DNA from: Weissella confusa
GTDB taxonomy: Bacteria > Bacillota > Bacilli > Lactobacillales > Lactobacillaceae
DNA length: 64,000 nucleotides
Assembly: GCA_016466735.1 (NCBI GenBank)
Contig: JAAOED010000007.1
Span: 48,606 to 112,605 of the forward strand
Direction of reading: 5' to 3'
Shown here piece by piece: positions 17,401-25,384 of this stretch. The notes under the pieces were generated by a model. It did no database searches. It was not told where the DNA came from and was given only the letters and a program-made list of their open reading frames with translations. The position numbers were made by a program, and so were the translations under genes. How positions within the stretch are numbered: position 1 is the stretch's first letter; every line of letters starts with the position of its first letter.

Positions 17401-18087
17401 TTAGAAGAACATGCCAATGCCATAGTGTATAGCAATCGTTAAAAGTCCGATAACGACGTTACGCTTAATCGCTTTGATCGGGAATCCCTTCCCAATCACG
17501 GCACTTAGATACCCAGTCAACGCAACGGCAACCACCGTCGCTCCAATCGTGGCCAAGAACTCCCAGCGCGGTGTGGCTAAAATCATCGCCAACAATGGGA
17601 ACGCCCCACCAATGGCAGCACAAATCAAAGATGAAACGGCCGCTGACCACGGACTCACATAGTGGCCCAATTGGACATCGTACTTCGTGGCCAAAATCGT
17701 TTCCAACGGCGCCTTGGCCATCAACTCATCCGCAATCTTACCGGCAGTTTCAGTCGTTACCCCACGTGAAACGTAAAACGCGCGAATATCTTCCGCTACC
17801 CCAGCTGGGTTCACGCGCAATCGTTGTGTTTCACGATCCACAACCACCTTTTCAGCATCCGCTTGTGATGACACTGACGCATATTCACCAGACGCCATCG
17901 ACAGCGCACACGCCAACAGGTCAGCCAAACCGGCAATAAAGATTGTAAATTGATTGCTCGTCGCTGCTCCAACCGAAAACAACACGCCAACAACTGTCAA
18001 AATACCGTCGTTCGAACCAAGCACACCGGCACGAATCGCATTCAAGCGTTCTTCCATCGTTTGATGGGTTTTTACCTTATTATTCAT
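17401..18087 (-). CDS. VIT1/CCC1 family divalent-metal transporter (second of pair)
   Basis: A 228-residue membrane protein of the VIT1/CCC1/nodulin-21 family, which moves Fe(II) or Mn(II). It shows the family start RAGVLGSNDGILTVVGVLFSVG, the ASGEYASVSSQ motif at the end of the second helix, a central cytoplasmic domain of about 70 charged residues (EDIRAFYVSRGVTTETAGKIADELMAKAP) and three C-terminal helices. It follows its paralogue by 13 bases, so the two form an operon. The direction and metal cannot be decided from sequence. Confidence 0.88.
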   Translation of the reverse strand: MNNKVKTHQTMEERLNAIRAGVLGSNDGILTVVGVLFSVGAATSNQFTIFIAGLADLLACALSMASGEYASVSSQADAEKVVVDRETQRLRVNPAGVAEDIRAFYVSRGVTTETAGKIADELMAKAPLETILATKYDVQLGHYVSPWSAAVSSLICAAIGGAFPLLAMILATPRWEFLATIGATVVAVALTGYLSAVIGKGFPIKAIKRNVVIGLLTIAIHYGIGMFF

Positions 18088-18100
18088 GATGCAATCCCCC

Positions 18101-18790
18101 TTAGTGTCCGATTAACGTTCCGATATAGTACGTCACAACCATTGTGAAAATACCCGCCACGATGTTGCGAATCGTCGCCCGCTTTTCGTTGGCCCCAGAC
18201 AAATGAGCAGCTGAATACCCGGTAATCGCCAACGCAATCAGCACGGCAATCCCCGTCGCAATGACACGCTCTTTTACTGGGAACAACGTAATTGCCAACA
18301 TTGGCAACAATGATCCCAACGGAAAGGCAATCATCGATGCCATTGCCGCCCCAATCGCCGAAACCTCGTGGTGCAAACTGAAGCCATAGCGTTCACGTAC
18401 CGTGGTCCCCAACGCATCGTTAGCCATCATTTCTTTGGTTGCTTGCGTTGCCAATTCATCAGAAATTCCTTGCGCGGCATACTTGCTCTTCACAAACTCA
18501 AATTCAGTATCATATTGCGTTTTAAGCGCTGCCTCTTGCACCTTCTCCGCCTTCACTTGCGCATCATTTTGTGAGTGAACTGATGTATATTCTCCCATTG
18601 CCATCGACACCGTTCCCGCCAACGCCCCAGCGAAACCGGCAATGAAAATCGCGAATGAATTCGTCGTCGCGCCGGCCACACCAATAACGATTCCTGATAC
18701 TGACAGAATCCCATCGTTGGCTCCCATCACGGCGGCACGAATCAAATTATTACGCTGCGCCAGCGTTTGCTTATCATGTTCCTTGCTCAT
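18101..18790 (-). CDS. VIT1/CCC1 family divalent-metal transporter (first of pair)
   Basis: A 229-residue paralogue of the next gene: RAAVMGANDGILSVSGIVIGVAGA at the N-terminus, AMGEYTSVHSQ, a charged central domain (KSKYAAQGISDELATQATKEMM) and C-terminal helices. Side-by-side paralogues of this family suggest a two-subunit transporter or two metal ranges; this is inference. The start follows GGGGTTGGAGAC. Confidence 0.88.
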   Translation of the reverse strand: MSKEHDKQTLAQRNNLIRAAVMGANDGILSVSGIVIGVAGATTNSFAIFIAGFAGALAGTVSMAMGEYTSVHSQNDAQVKAEKVQEAALKTQYDTEFEFVKSKYAAQGISDELATQATKEMMANDALGTTVRERYGFSLHHEVSAIGAAMASMIAFPLGSLLPMLAITLFPVKERVIATGIAVLIALAITGYSAAHLSGANEKRATIRNIVAGIFTMVVTYYIGTLIGH

Positions 18791-18879
18791 GTCTCCAACC
18801 CCTTCTACTTTTTACCTTTTATTAGTTTACACCGAAACAAAAGATTTTTATTTATGACTATAAGTAAGTGTAAAAGGCA

Positions 18880-18917
18880 CGAAAAAAGGACCCTCGTAAC
18901 CAGCGAGGATCCTTTCA
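18880..18917 (-). terminator. Terminator after the OFA transporter gene
   Basis: 12-bp stem (18886-18897 with 18904-18915, one G-U) followed by a minus-strand T run. Confidence 0.88.
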
Positions 18918-18926
18918 AAAATTCAT

Positions 18927-20138
18927 TTAATTTGCACGCTTCTTAAGTTGTATGTAAGCGAAGTTCAACACGATACCGACAAGGGCAATCACGATTGCAA
19001 CGTAGAACGCCTTTGAGAAATCACCTGATTGACCAGCCATACCAACGGCAACTTTTGGTGCGAAGAAAGCCGCAACTGAGTAACCCACGAAGGTGATACC
19101 GTAGTTAACACCTTGGTTGATGGGACCGAAGTTTTCCATCACCATTGGTGGGAAGACACCCATCACACCACCGAACGTCAAACCTAGCGCGATGATACCG
19201 ATAGCGAATCCAATTTGTGAATTCATACCAAGTATCAACGCAAAGGCTGCAATAACCACAATCATAATGATGTAAAGCGTCTTGTTACGACCAATCTTGT
19301 CAGAAATTGTGCCCCACAACACACGACCAAGCGTGTTGCTCAATGAGTACAAGCTGACATAACCTGCGGCCGTCGCAGCCGTCAAACCGAACATACGTTG
19401 ACCGATTGTTGAAGCGTTTGACGCAATCATCAAACCAGCAAATGCACCTGTAAATAGCATGAAGAAAATCAAGTAAAACGCTGGCGTGGCCAACATTTGT
19501 TGCCAGTTCTTGTTCACCATCTTTGGTGCACCGGCTTGTTCAGCTGGTGACCAACCGGCTGGTGCGTAATCCTTTGGCGCAGTCTTAATAAAGAAACCAG
19601 CCAAGATGATGATGACAACATACGCCAAGCCCAAGCAACGGAAAGCGTTCATGACATTTGAAGACTCGATAATCGCATTCGCAATCGGTGCGGCGATAAT
19701 TGCTGCACCACCCATACCGGCCGTGATAATACCAGAAGCCAAGCCCTTCTTATCAGGGAAAAGCTTGATACTGTTACTCAACGCACCTGAGTATGCAAAC
19801 CCTTGTCCAAGACCTGCTAATACACCGTATGACAAGTAAAGCATCGTTGTGCTCGTCGCAAAGCCAGTCAAGAAAAAGCCGACTGCAAATAGGACACCAC
19901 CCAAGACGATTGACCACTTAGCCAATCCTTTATCTGTTAAGAAACCACCTAGGATCATTGGGATGGGTCCAATTGCTGAGTTGATTGCGAAAGCCGTCAT
20001 AATGGATTCCATTGACCAACCTTTTTCAACACTTAGCGGACCAGCCAACACACTGAAGGCATAAATAGCACCTGTACATAGCAAAACCACTGCAGAGGCA
20101 ATTAGCACTGCCCAACGATTAATTGTTTTGTTTGTCAT
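18927..20138 (-). CDS. OFA-family MFS transporter (organic acid antiporter type)
   Basis: A 403-residue, twelve-helix major facilitator of the oxalate/formate antiporter (OFA) family. The N-terminus NRWAVLIASAVVLLCTGAIYAFSVLAGPL is typical of the family, as are GLGQGFAYSGALSNSIKLFPDKKGLASG and GRVLWGTISDKIGRN. Family members exchange small carboxylates. Being in one cluster with a CoA transferase and a LysR regulator suggests a carboxylate substrate handled as its CoA ester; the substrate is not determinable. A 43-base gap separates it from the FabK-like gene, so co-transcription is likely. Confidence 0.85.
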   Translation of the reverse strand: MTNKTINRWAVLIASAVVLLCTGAIYAFSVLAGPLSVEKGWSMESIMTAFAINSAIGPIPMILGGFLTDKGLAKWSIVLGGVLFAVGFFLTGFATSTTMLYLSYGVLAGLGQGFAYSGALSNSIKLFPDKKGLASGIITAGMGGAAIIAAPIANAIIESSNVMNAFRCLGLAYVVIIILAGFFIKTAPKDYAPAGWSPAEQAGAPKMVNKNWQQMLATPAFYLIFFMLFTGAFAGLMIASNASTIGQRMFGLTAATAAGYVSLYSLSNTLGRVLWGTISDKIGRNKTLYIIMIVVIAAFALILGMNSQIGFAIGIIALGLTFGGVMGVFPPMVMENFGPINQGVNYGITFVGYSVAAFFAPKVAVGMAGQSGDFSKAFYVAIVIALVGIVLNFAYIQLKKRAN

Positions 20139-20181
20139 ATTCCTAACTCCTCAGTTCCTAACCAGGGAACCTGATATTTAA

Positions 20182-21117
20182 TTAGTAAGTAATCTTCAAG
20201 TTGTTAACCACTTCTTCAGCTTCGTTGAACAATCCTTCGATGATGTCCTTTACTGAACGCTTGCTGTTAACCATACCTGAAATTTCACCGGCCATAACTG
20301 AACCGTTTTCAACGTCACCCTCAAAGACAGCCTTTGACAATGATCCCAATGACAACTCTTCCAAGGCGTCACGTGAAGCACCTGAGTACTCAAGCTCAAG
20401 GTACTTAGCGATCATAGGGTTCTTGATTGAACGAACTGGGGCACCTGAACGACGACCCGTAACCGTCGTAGCCGTGTCATCGGCGTCCAAAACAGCTTGC
20501 TTGAAGGCATCTGGCACCGGCGTTTCGTCAGCCGTCAAGAAGATCGTACCAGCTTGGATACCTTGGGCACCCAAAGCGTAAGCAGCGGCAACACCACGTC
20601 CGTCACCGATACCACCGGCAGCAATAACTGGGATGTTAACAGCTGAAGCAACTTGTGGCACCAAAGCCATCGTTGTCGTCTCACCAACGTGACCACCTGA
20701 TTCCATACCTTCAGCAACAACGGCTACGGCACCCAAATCTTCCATCTTCTTAGCCAACTTAACTGAAGGGATAACTGGGATAACCTTGATACCAGCTTCA
20801 GTCAAAGCAGGCATGTATGGCTTTGGCGTACCTGCACCAGTCATAACGAATGGCACTTCTTCTTCGATGATAACTTCAACCATCTCGGGGATGTTCTTCA
20901 TCATCAACATCAAGTTAACAGCGAACGGCTTGTCAGTTCCGGCCTTAACCTTGCGGATTTCCTCGCGCAAACCTTCCTTGTCAAAACCAGCTGACGTCAA
21001 AACACCCAATCCACCGGCGTTAGATACGGAGATAACCAATTCGTGACGTGAGATACGTGCCATTGATCCTTGAATAAGTGGGTACTTCGTTCCTAGAATT
21101 TCTGCAACAGTTGTCAT
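20182..21117 (-). CDS. FMN-dependent nitronate monooxygenase / FabK-like enoyl reductase
   Basis: A 311-residue TIM-barrel flavoprotein of the NPD/FabK family. Signatures are YPLIQGSMARIS at the N-terminus, SNAGGLGVLTSAGF, VMTGAGTPKPYMPAL, the GMESGGHVGE loop bearing the catalytic His, IPVIAAGGIGDGRG and GAQGIQAGTIFL at the FMN phosphate site. The family includes enoyl-ACP reductase II and nitroalkane oxidases. It lacks a fab gene context here and lies between the OFA transporter and a CoA transferase, so a role in reduction of an unsaturated acid or CoA ester is possible but unproven. Confidence 0.85.
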   Translation of the reverse strand: MTTVAEILGTKYPLIQGSMARISRHELVISVSNAGGLGVLTSAGFDKEGLREEIRKVKAGTDKPFAVNLMLMMKNIPEMVEVIIEEEVPFVMTGAGTPKPYMPALTEAGIKVIPVIPSVKLAKKMEDLGAVAVVAEGMESGGHVGETTTMALVPQVASAVNIPVIAAGGIGDGRGVAAAYALGAQGIQAGTIFLTADETPVPDAFKQAVLDADDTATTVTGRRSGAPVRSIKNPMIAKYLELEYSGASRDALEELSLGSLSKAVFEGDVENGSVMAGEISGMVNSKRSVKDIIEGLFNEAEEVVNNLKITY

Positions 21118-21149
21118 AATTAATAGTCCTCTTTTTCTTTCGTATTTTT

Positions 21150-22709
21150 TTATTGGTTAACTAGGGCTGACAATCCGCCCCATTCTTCAGCAAACAAGCC
21201 AGCGTCCATTTGCTTCAAGTTTTCACTGATAAGTGGCTTGAAGTCCATGTGTGCCAAGATATCCTTTTCCAAGTCCATACCTGGGGCAATTTCAGTCAAC
21301 ATCAAACCATCAGCCGTCAATTCGAAGACGGCACGCTCAGTCACGTAAACAACCGGTTGTTGGTTGGCTGCTGCGTACTTACCTGAGAATGTGATTTGCT
21401 CAACATTGGCCACAAACTTAGGGAAACGACCTTCTTCGTCGATGACCAACTTGCCATCTTCAATGTGTTCCTTCAAACCAGCGGCCGTGAATGTTCCAGC
21501 AAAGACCAACTTCTTAGCCGTTTGTGAGATGTCGATGAAACCACCAGCACCAGCCACGCGACCGTTGAACTTTGAAACGTTTACGTTACCCGTTGCATCA
21601 GTTTGTGCCAAGCCAAGTACTGATAGGTCAATTCCACCACCATCGTAGAAGTCGAATTGGGCATCCATATCAACCGTTGCTTGTGAGTTGTAGGCGTGAC
21701 CAAAGTCCTTCAAACCGGCAGGCACACCACCAACTGAACCAGCTTCAGTTGTCAAAACGAAGTCGTCACTTACACCTTCTTCAGCTGCAACCGCTGAAAC
21801 GTTAACTGGAATACCAACACCCAAGTTCAAGATGGCACCTGAACGCAATTCCATGGCTGCACGACGAGCGATAACCTTCTTTGGATCCAAAGGCAAAGCT
21901 GGTACTGACTTCAATGGCACACGTACTTCACCAGAAAATGCTGGGTTGTACAACGTGTTTTCCGTTTGGAATTGGTTTTCAGGTTGGGCGACCACAATGT
22001 AGTCAACCAAGATACCAGGCACTTTAACCTTCTTAGGGTGCAACGTGTTGTTTTCCGTTACCGCTTCAACTTGCGCGATAACAATTCCACCTGAGTTGTG
22101 AGCTGCTTGGGCAATGGCTTGCACTTCCATGTCCAAACCTTCCTTATCAAGCGTCAAGTTACCGTTTTCGTCGGCGTACGTACCACGAATCAACGCGACA
22201 TTGATTGGGAACGTTGGGTAACGCAACCACTCGTCGCCGTCCAAAGAAATCTTCTTAACGATATCTTCAGTCGTCTTGGTGTTCATCTTGGCACCTTCAA
22301 GGTCTGGATCAACGAACGTTCCCAAACCAATCTTCGTGATGACACCAGGACCCTTCGTAGCAATGTCATGGTACATACGAGTGATGACACCTTGTGGCAA
22401 GTTGTAAGCTTCCAACTCATTGTTGTTAATTGCTTCAGCGATGCGTGGAGAAGCCGCAGCAATTCCACCAATCCAACGCTTCAACAAACCAGGGGCTGCC
22501 AAGTGGCTCATCCCCTTTTGGTCACGGTTACCAACCGCACTTGAGTGCATTGCCGTCAAACCTTGTGGGTGTGACTCAGTTGCATAACGCTCTTCAAGGG
22601 CGATTAAAAGTTCCTCTGCGACACCAGCAAGTCCAAATCCACTTACTGCAAGTGTGTCGTTATCTTCAATCAAGTTCACAGCTTCACTTGCTGAAATAAC
22701 CTTACTCAT
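21150..22709 (-). CDS. Acyl-CoA:acetate/3-ketoacid CoA transferase (fused alpha-beta)
   Basis: A 519-residue class I CoA transferase with both subunits in one chain, as in YdiF and propionate CoA transferase. The N-terminal half has DTLAVSGFGLAGVAEELL and KGPGVITKIGLGTFVDP; the C-terminal half starts near residue 280 with IARRAAMELRSGAILNLGVGIP and contains the catalytic Glu in VLTTEAGSVGGVP. It moves CoA between short-chain acids. The start follows AGAGGTAACAACC. It is the first gene of the cluster, directly divergent from a LysR gene that likely controls it. Confidence 0.9.
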   Translation of the reverse strand: MSKVISASEAVNLIEDNDTLAVSGFGLAGVAEELLIALEERYATESHPQGLTAMHSSAVGNRDQKGMSHLAAPGLLKRWIGGIAAASPRIAEAINNNELEAYNLPQGVITRMYHDIATKGPGVITKIGLGTFVDPDLEGAKMNTKTTEDIVKKISLDGDEWLRYPTFPINVALIRGTYADENGNLTLDKEGLDMEVQAIAQAAHNSGGIVIAQVEAVTENNTLHPKKVKVPGILVDYIVVAQPENQFQTENTLYNPAFSGEVRVPLKSVPALPLDPKKVIARRAAMELRSGAILNLGVGIPVNVSAVAAEEGVSDDFVLTTEAGSVGGVPAGLKDFGHAYNSQATVDMDAQFDFYDGGGIDLSVLGLAQTDATGNVNVSKFNGRVAGAGGFIDISQTAKKLVFAGTFTAAGLKEHIEDGKLVIDEEGRFPKFVANVEQITFSGKYAAANQQPVVYVTERAVFELTADGLMLTEIAPGMDLEKDILAHMDFKPLISENLKQMDAGLFAEEWGGLSALVNQ

Positions 22710-22756
22710 GGTTGTTACCTCTTTAATTTCGGTATAAAATAATCTAACTAGAAGTT

Positions 22757-22773
22757 ATGCTTGTTACAAACAT
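22757..22773. promoter_or_regulatory. Candidate LysR operator
   Basis: ATGCTTGTTACAAACAT is an almost perfect interrupted palindrome of the T-N11-A kind between the divergent CoA transferase and LysR genes. Confidence 0.4.
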
Positions 22774-22868
22774 CACTTATCAACACAATTAAGTATAGCT
22801 ACTTGTGAATAAATGAACACAGTCAAAAAGTTTGTTACCCCAACCAAAAGTTACACTAGGAGATTGAT

Positions 22869-23759
22869 ATGAGTCTTGAACGCCTTACCTACTTTGTCGA
22901 TGCCGTTGATCTAGCAAGTTTCACTGCGGCGGCTCAAAAAAATTTCGTTTCGCAAACTGCCATCAGTAAACAAATGAAAAATCTGGAAGATGAAATCGGC
23001 ACCCCGTTGTTCATCCGTCAGAAAAACCGCGTCACCGTCACGTCCGCTGGTCGTCAGTTTTACAATCACGCCAAGCAACTCGTGAACAACTATGAGCAAG
23101 CCGTCCAACTCGCTTACGCAATCGGCTCAACCGATAAGCAGACCTTATCGATTGGTTTCACTACTTATTACGAAACGCAACTCATGTCACCGTTGTTGCA
23201 TCAGTTTATGGCGGAACATCCTGAAATTGATATCTCGATTTCGCAAGATAATTTCCGCGATAACAACCAAGCTTTGCTCTCACAGACGATTGATATTCTG
23301 TTTTCGCGAAACTACGCCCTCAATTCAATCAGTGAGTTCGAGCAAATTGAGACAACGACACTTGAAGAAGGCGATATGTTGGTCGCCGTTGCCGAGGATG
23401 ACGTCATTAGCCAATATGACGTCGTCCCAAACGACGCGCTCGCCAACCGCGATGTCATCTTCGTATCATCTGACACCGGCATGACTGAGCCACACGGTTT
23501 AACTGATAATGCTCGCCAAGACGGCTACGAATTCAATAGCATCACGCGAATTCAAAGTTTGGAATTATTGCTAATGTTGATTCGCTTGAATAAACTTATC
23601 GCCTTCTTCCCTGAAAACTCACTCTTCAGTACCAACGGCGTCGTATTCAAGCCACTCGAAAACACCTCACATCGCTACGAAATCATGCTGGCCACAAACA
23701 GCCAAAATCCAAATCCAGCCGTTAAAATTTTCACCGACTTCGTTCGTGACAATCACTAA
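22869..23759 (+). CDS. LysR-family transcriptional regulator
   Basis: A 296-residue LysR protein. The N-terminal winged helix-turn-helix spans residues 1-60 (ERLTYFVDAVDLASFTAAAQ, then VSQTAISKQMKNLEDEIGTPLFIR). The remainder is the effector-binding domain, starting around residue 90 with LSIGFTTYYETQLMSPLLHQF. The start follows CTAGGAGATTGAT. Divergent orientation to the CoA transferase/FabK/OFA unit, with a palindrome between, indicates local control, probably by a small carboxylate or CoA-related effector (inference). Confidence 0.9.
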   Translation: MSLERLTYFVDAVDLASFTAAAQKNFVSQTAISKQMKNLEDEIGTPLFIRQKNRVTVTSAGRQFYNHAKQLVNNYEQAVQLAYAIGSTDKQTLSIGFTTYYETQLMSPLLHQFMAEHPEIDISISQDNFRDNNQALLSQTIDILFSRNYALNSISEFEQIETTTLEEGDMLVAVAEDDVISQYDVVPNDALANRDVIFVSSDTGMTEPHGLTDNARQDGYEFNSITRIQSLELLLMLIRLNKLIAFFPENSLFSTNGVVFKPLENTSHRYEIMLATNSQNPNPAVKIFTDFVRDNH

Positions 23760-23812
23760 AAAACGACCACTAGGCAATGCACTACTGCACACCTAGTGGT
23801 CGTTTTGTTAAT
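23758..23812. terminator. Bidirectional terminator between lysR and the AAA ATPase gene
   Basis: A 14-bp stem (23761-23774 with 23792-23805) with T tracts on both strands between convergent genes. Confidence 0.9.
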
Positions 23813-23820
23813 AATAGTTT

Positions 23821-24927
23821 CTATCGACTCCACACATCGACATAATCAACCGGATGGTCTAATCGAGCAAAATATTCTTTCGTAAACGGAATCGTAAAAC
23901 GAACTTCACCATAATTTGCCGGCCGAATAATCCCTGCATCAATTAGGCGATGACGGTAAACACCAACTTGGCTAACTTCCCAATCCAGTGCCTCGCGAAT
24001 ATCAGCAATCTTAGCGACTCGCCCATCGGCTGATACATCTGCCATGGCCTTTAAAAAATCAACTTGTCTATCAGGCAATTCAGAAATCACCAACCGGTGT
24101 ACCTTTGTAAACATATCCTCACGAGATTTATCCAGTGCAATTGCCAAATTCTCTGCCGTAACGTCTTCACTCGCCTGATTCCATAAATGATATCCAAGCA
24201 ATTGCGTCATGTACGGATAACCCCACGTACTAAAAACTGCATCTTCTGCAATTTCGTCACTGACTGGCTTCCCTGTTTTTTGAAATGCCCATTCATAACC
24301 ATAAATAATCTCATCTGGGCTCGGTAATTCAGCCAAGGTCACCTGTTGTGAACGTCGCAGAAACGAAATTGATTTATCGCGCAAAATTTTATCAATGTAA
24401 TTCGGTAAACCTGACATAATCAGCATAACGTTGTAGCCTTCACCCAAAAATTGTTGATAGGCGTGCGCAAACGTAATCATTTCCTTCATGTCGCCCTGGA
24501 CTTCATCCACCGTGAAAATGACTAACTGTTCTTTGGCATTTAATGCATTCAATAAGTGCCGTGCCGTGCCCATAAATCCTTTTGGATCATCAGTTGCCGA
24601 GCCAATTTCAACTTCTAAAACTCCCGGAATACCAACTTTCGCTCGCAATCCTAACTTCCGTTCAAAAACAGCCTCACTAAGCCCATCCAAAATATCAACA
24701 GTCAGTTGTGCATTTGAACTCACCGAAATTACAATTGCGTCCGTCATCATACGACTAACATCACGCATTAAGGCAGTCTTACCAGTACCACGAACACCAA
24801 TCAGTAACGTCGTTCGCCATGGTGAACGTGGATTTTTTGCCGCTTCTAATAGCTCTTCAATGATTTCTTGTCTACCAAAAAACATTTCTGGTACTTGACC
24901 AAAATTGGGGTTAAATGGATTCTCCAT
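23821..24927 (-). CDS. AAA+ ATPase with C-terminal winged helix
   Basis: A 368-residue protein. It starts with NPFNPNFGQVPEMFFGRQE, a FGR-type entry common to Orc1/Cdc6-like and STAND-like AAA proteins, then Walker A GVRGTGKT at about residues 44-51, Walker B VIFTVDEVQ near 138, a sensor-like MSGLPNYIDKI and an Arg-rich SFLRRSQQV. From about residue 290 the sequence looks like a winged-helix DNA-binding domain (FLKAMADVSADGRVAKIADI, then VSQVGVYRHRLIDAG). The start follows CAGGAGGCGACAT. Immediately upstream are seven repeats of GATATAAC. Similar ATP-binding proteins are widespread in lactobacilli with no assigned role; I cannot name a function. Confidence 0.75.
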   Translation of the reverse strand: MENPFNPNFGQVPEMFFGRQEIIEELLEAAKNPRSPWRTTLLIGVRGTGKTALMRDVSRMMTDAIVISVSSNAQLTVDILDGLSEAVFERKLGLRAKVGIPGVLEVEIGSATDDPKGFMGTARHLLNALNAKEQLVIFTVDEVQGDMKEMITFAHAYQQFLGEGYNVMLIMSGLPNYIDKILRDKSISFLRRSQQVTLAELPSPDEIIYGYEWAFQKTGKPVSDEIAEDAVFSTWGYPYMTQLLGYHLWNQASEDVTAENLAIALDKSREDMFTKVHRLVISELPDRQVDFLKAMADVSADGRVAKIADIREALDWEVSQVGVYRHRLIDAGIIRPANYGEVRFTIPFTKEYFARLDHPVDYVDVWSR

Positions 24928-24944
24928 ATGTCGCCTCCTGTCGT

Positions 24945-25036
24945 GTTATATCCTGGTGTTTTGTTATATCTTGTTATATCTATACTCTTTGTTATATCTT
25001 GTTATATCTATACTCTTTGTTATATCTTGTTATATC
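24945..25036. repeat. Seven-copy iteron array (GTTATATC / GATATAAC)
   Basis: Exact GTTATATC octamers start at 24945, 24963, 24973, 24991, 25001, 25019 and 25029, so the spacing alternates 18, 10, 18, 10, 18, 10 bases. The core is a 28-base unit repeated in tandem. The array begins 18 bases upstream of the AAA ATPase start codon and occupies its promoter region, suggesting an autoregulatory or replication-type binding site for that winged-helix ATPase. Confidence 0.85.
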
Positions 25037-25106
25037 TCGCACTAAATAGCAAGGCTTTATTTTAGCAAACTGACAATCATTAACAGACTAGAACATCTCT
25101 GCTGCT

Positions 25107-25314
25107 GGCATGGTGGGTGTGGGTGCGGGGGTTCGGAGCTCCTACGATATTAGCCGGTGACCAAGCGAGGACAGGAGCACCAATTATCACTTAGCAGCAG
25201 TGGATTTCGAGCCGACAGGCGATAAAACACGCTGAGGCTTAGTGAAAATGGGACTCCGTCGCCACCAGCTTATATTGTAGGACGGAGACCCCTCGCACCC
25301 ACACCCACCATGCC
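25107..25314 (+). ncRNA. Long rod-like hairpin element, candidate structured RNA
   Basis: A perfect 21-bp inverted repeat (25107-25127 with 25294-25314) encloses further nested complementarity: GGGG/CCCC, TCCTACGATAT (25140-25150) with ATATTGTAGGA (25272-25282, one G-U on the plus strand), AGC/GCT and GGTG/CACC at about 25152-25159 and 25263-25270, and an inner CACTTAGC/GCTTAGTG region. The result is a rod of about 208 bases with internal loops. The G-U pair favours a plus-strand transcript. No conserved SRP, RNase P or tmRNA core was found; a 6S-like RNA or a transposable inverted-repeat element remain possible. No clear promoter or terminator was found. Confidence 0.5.
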
Positions 25315-25343
25315 TCGTCACGTCAGTGGCGACACCAACCACA

Positions 25344-25376
25344 AATAAAAAAGCGTAGGAAAAATTTTCCCACGCT
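25344..25376 (-). terminator. Terminator after the glycosyltransferase pair
   Basis: AGCGTAGGAAAA (25352-25363) pairs with TTTTCCCACGCT (25365-25376) and is followed on the minus strand by TTTTTTATTT. Confidence 0.85.
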
Positions 25377-25384
25377 ATCGTATT

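Larger units (their letters stand above)
25037..25384. other. Gene-free region between ATPase iterons and glycosylation genes
   Basis: No supported reading frame. It holds the rod-like hairpin element and, at the right edge, the terminator of the glycosylation genes. Base composition of 25107-25314 is visibly richer in GC than its flanks. Confidence 0.7.

Noticed and set aside
24945..25036. CRISPR array
   Set aside because: Repeats are only 8-10 bases, the spacers are 2-10 bases and repeated themselves, and no cas genes are near.
25107..25314. SRP RNA, RNase P RNA or tmRNA
   Set aside because: None of the core motifs (GGAAG loop with AGCAGCC, GAGGAAAGTCC, or tmRNA tag and acceptor stem) was found on either strand.
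25107..25314. Miniature inverted-repeat transposon
   Set aside because: Not excluded, but no target-site duplication flanks the 21-bp arms, and the internal G-U pair and nested stems fit an RNA better.
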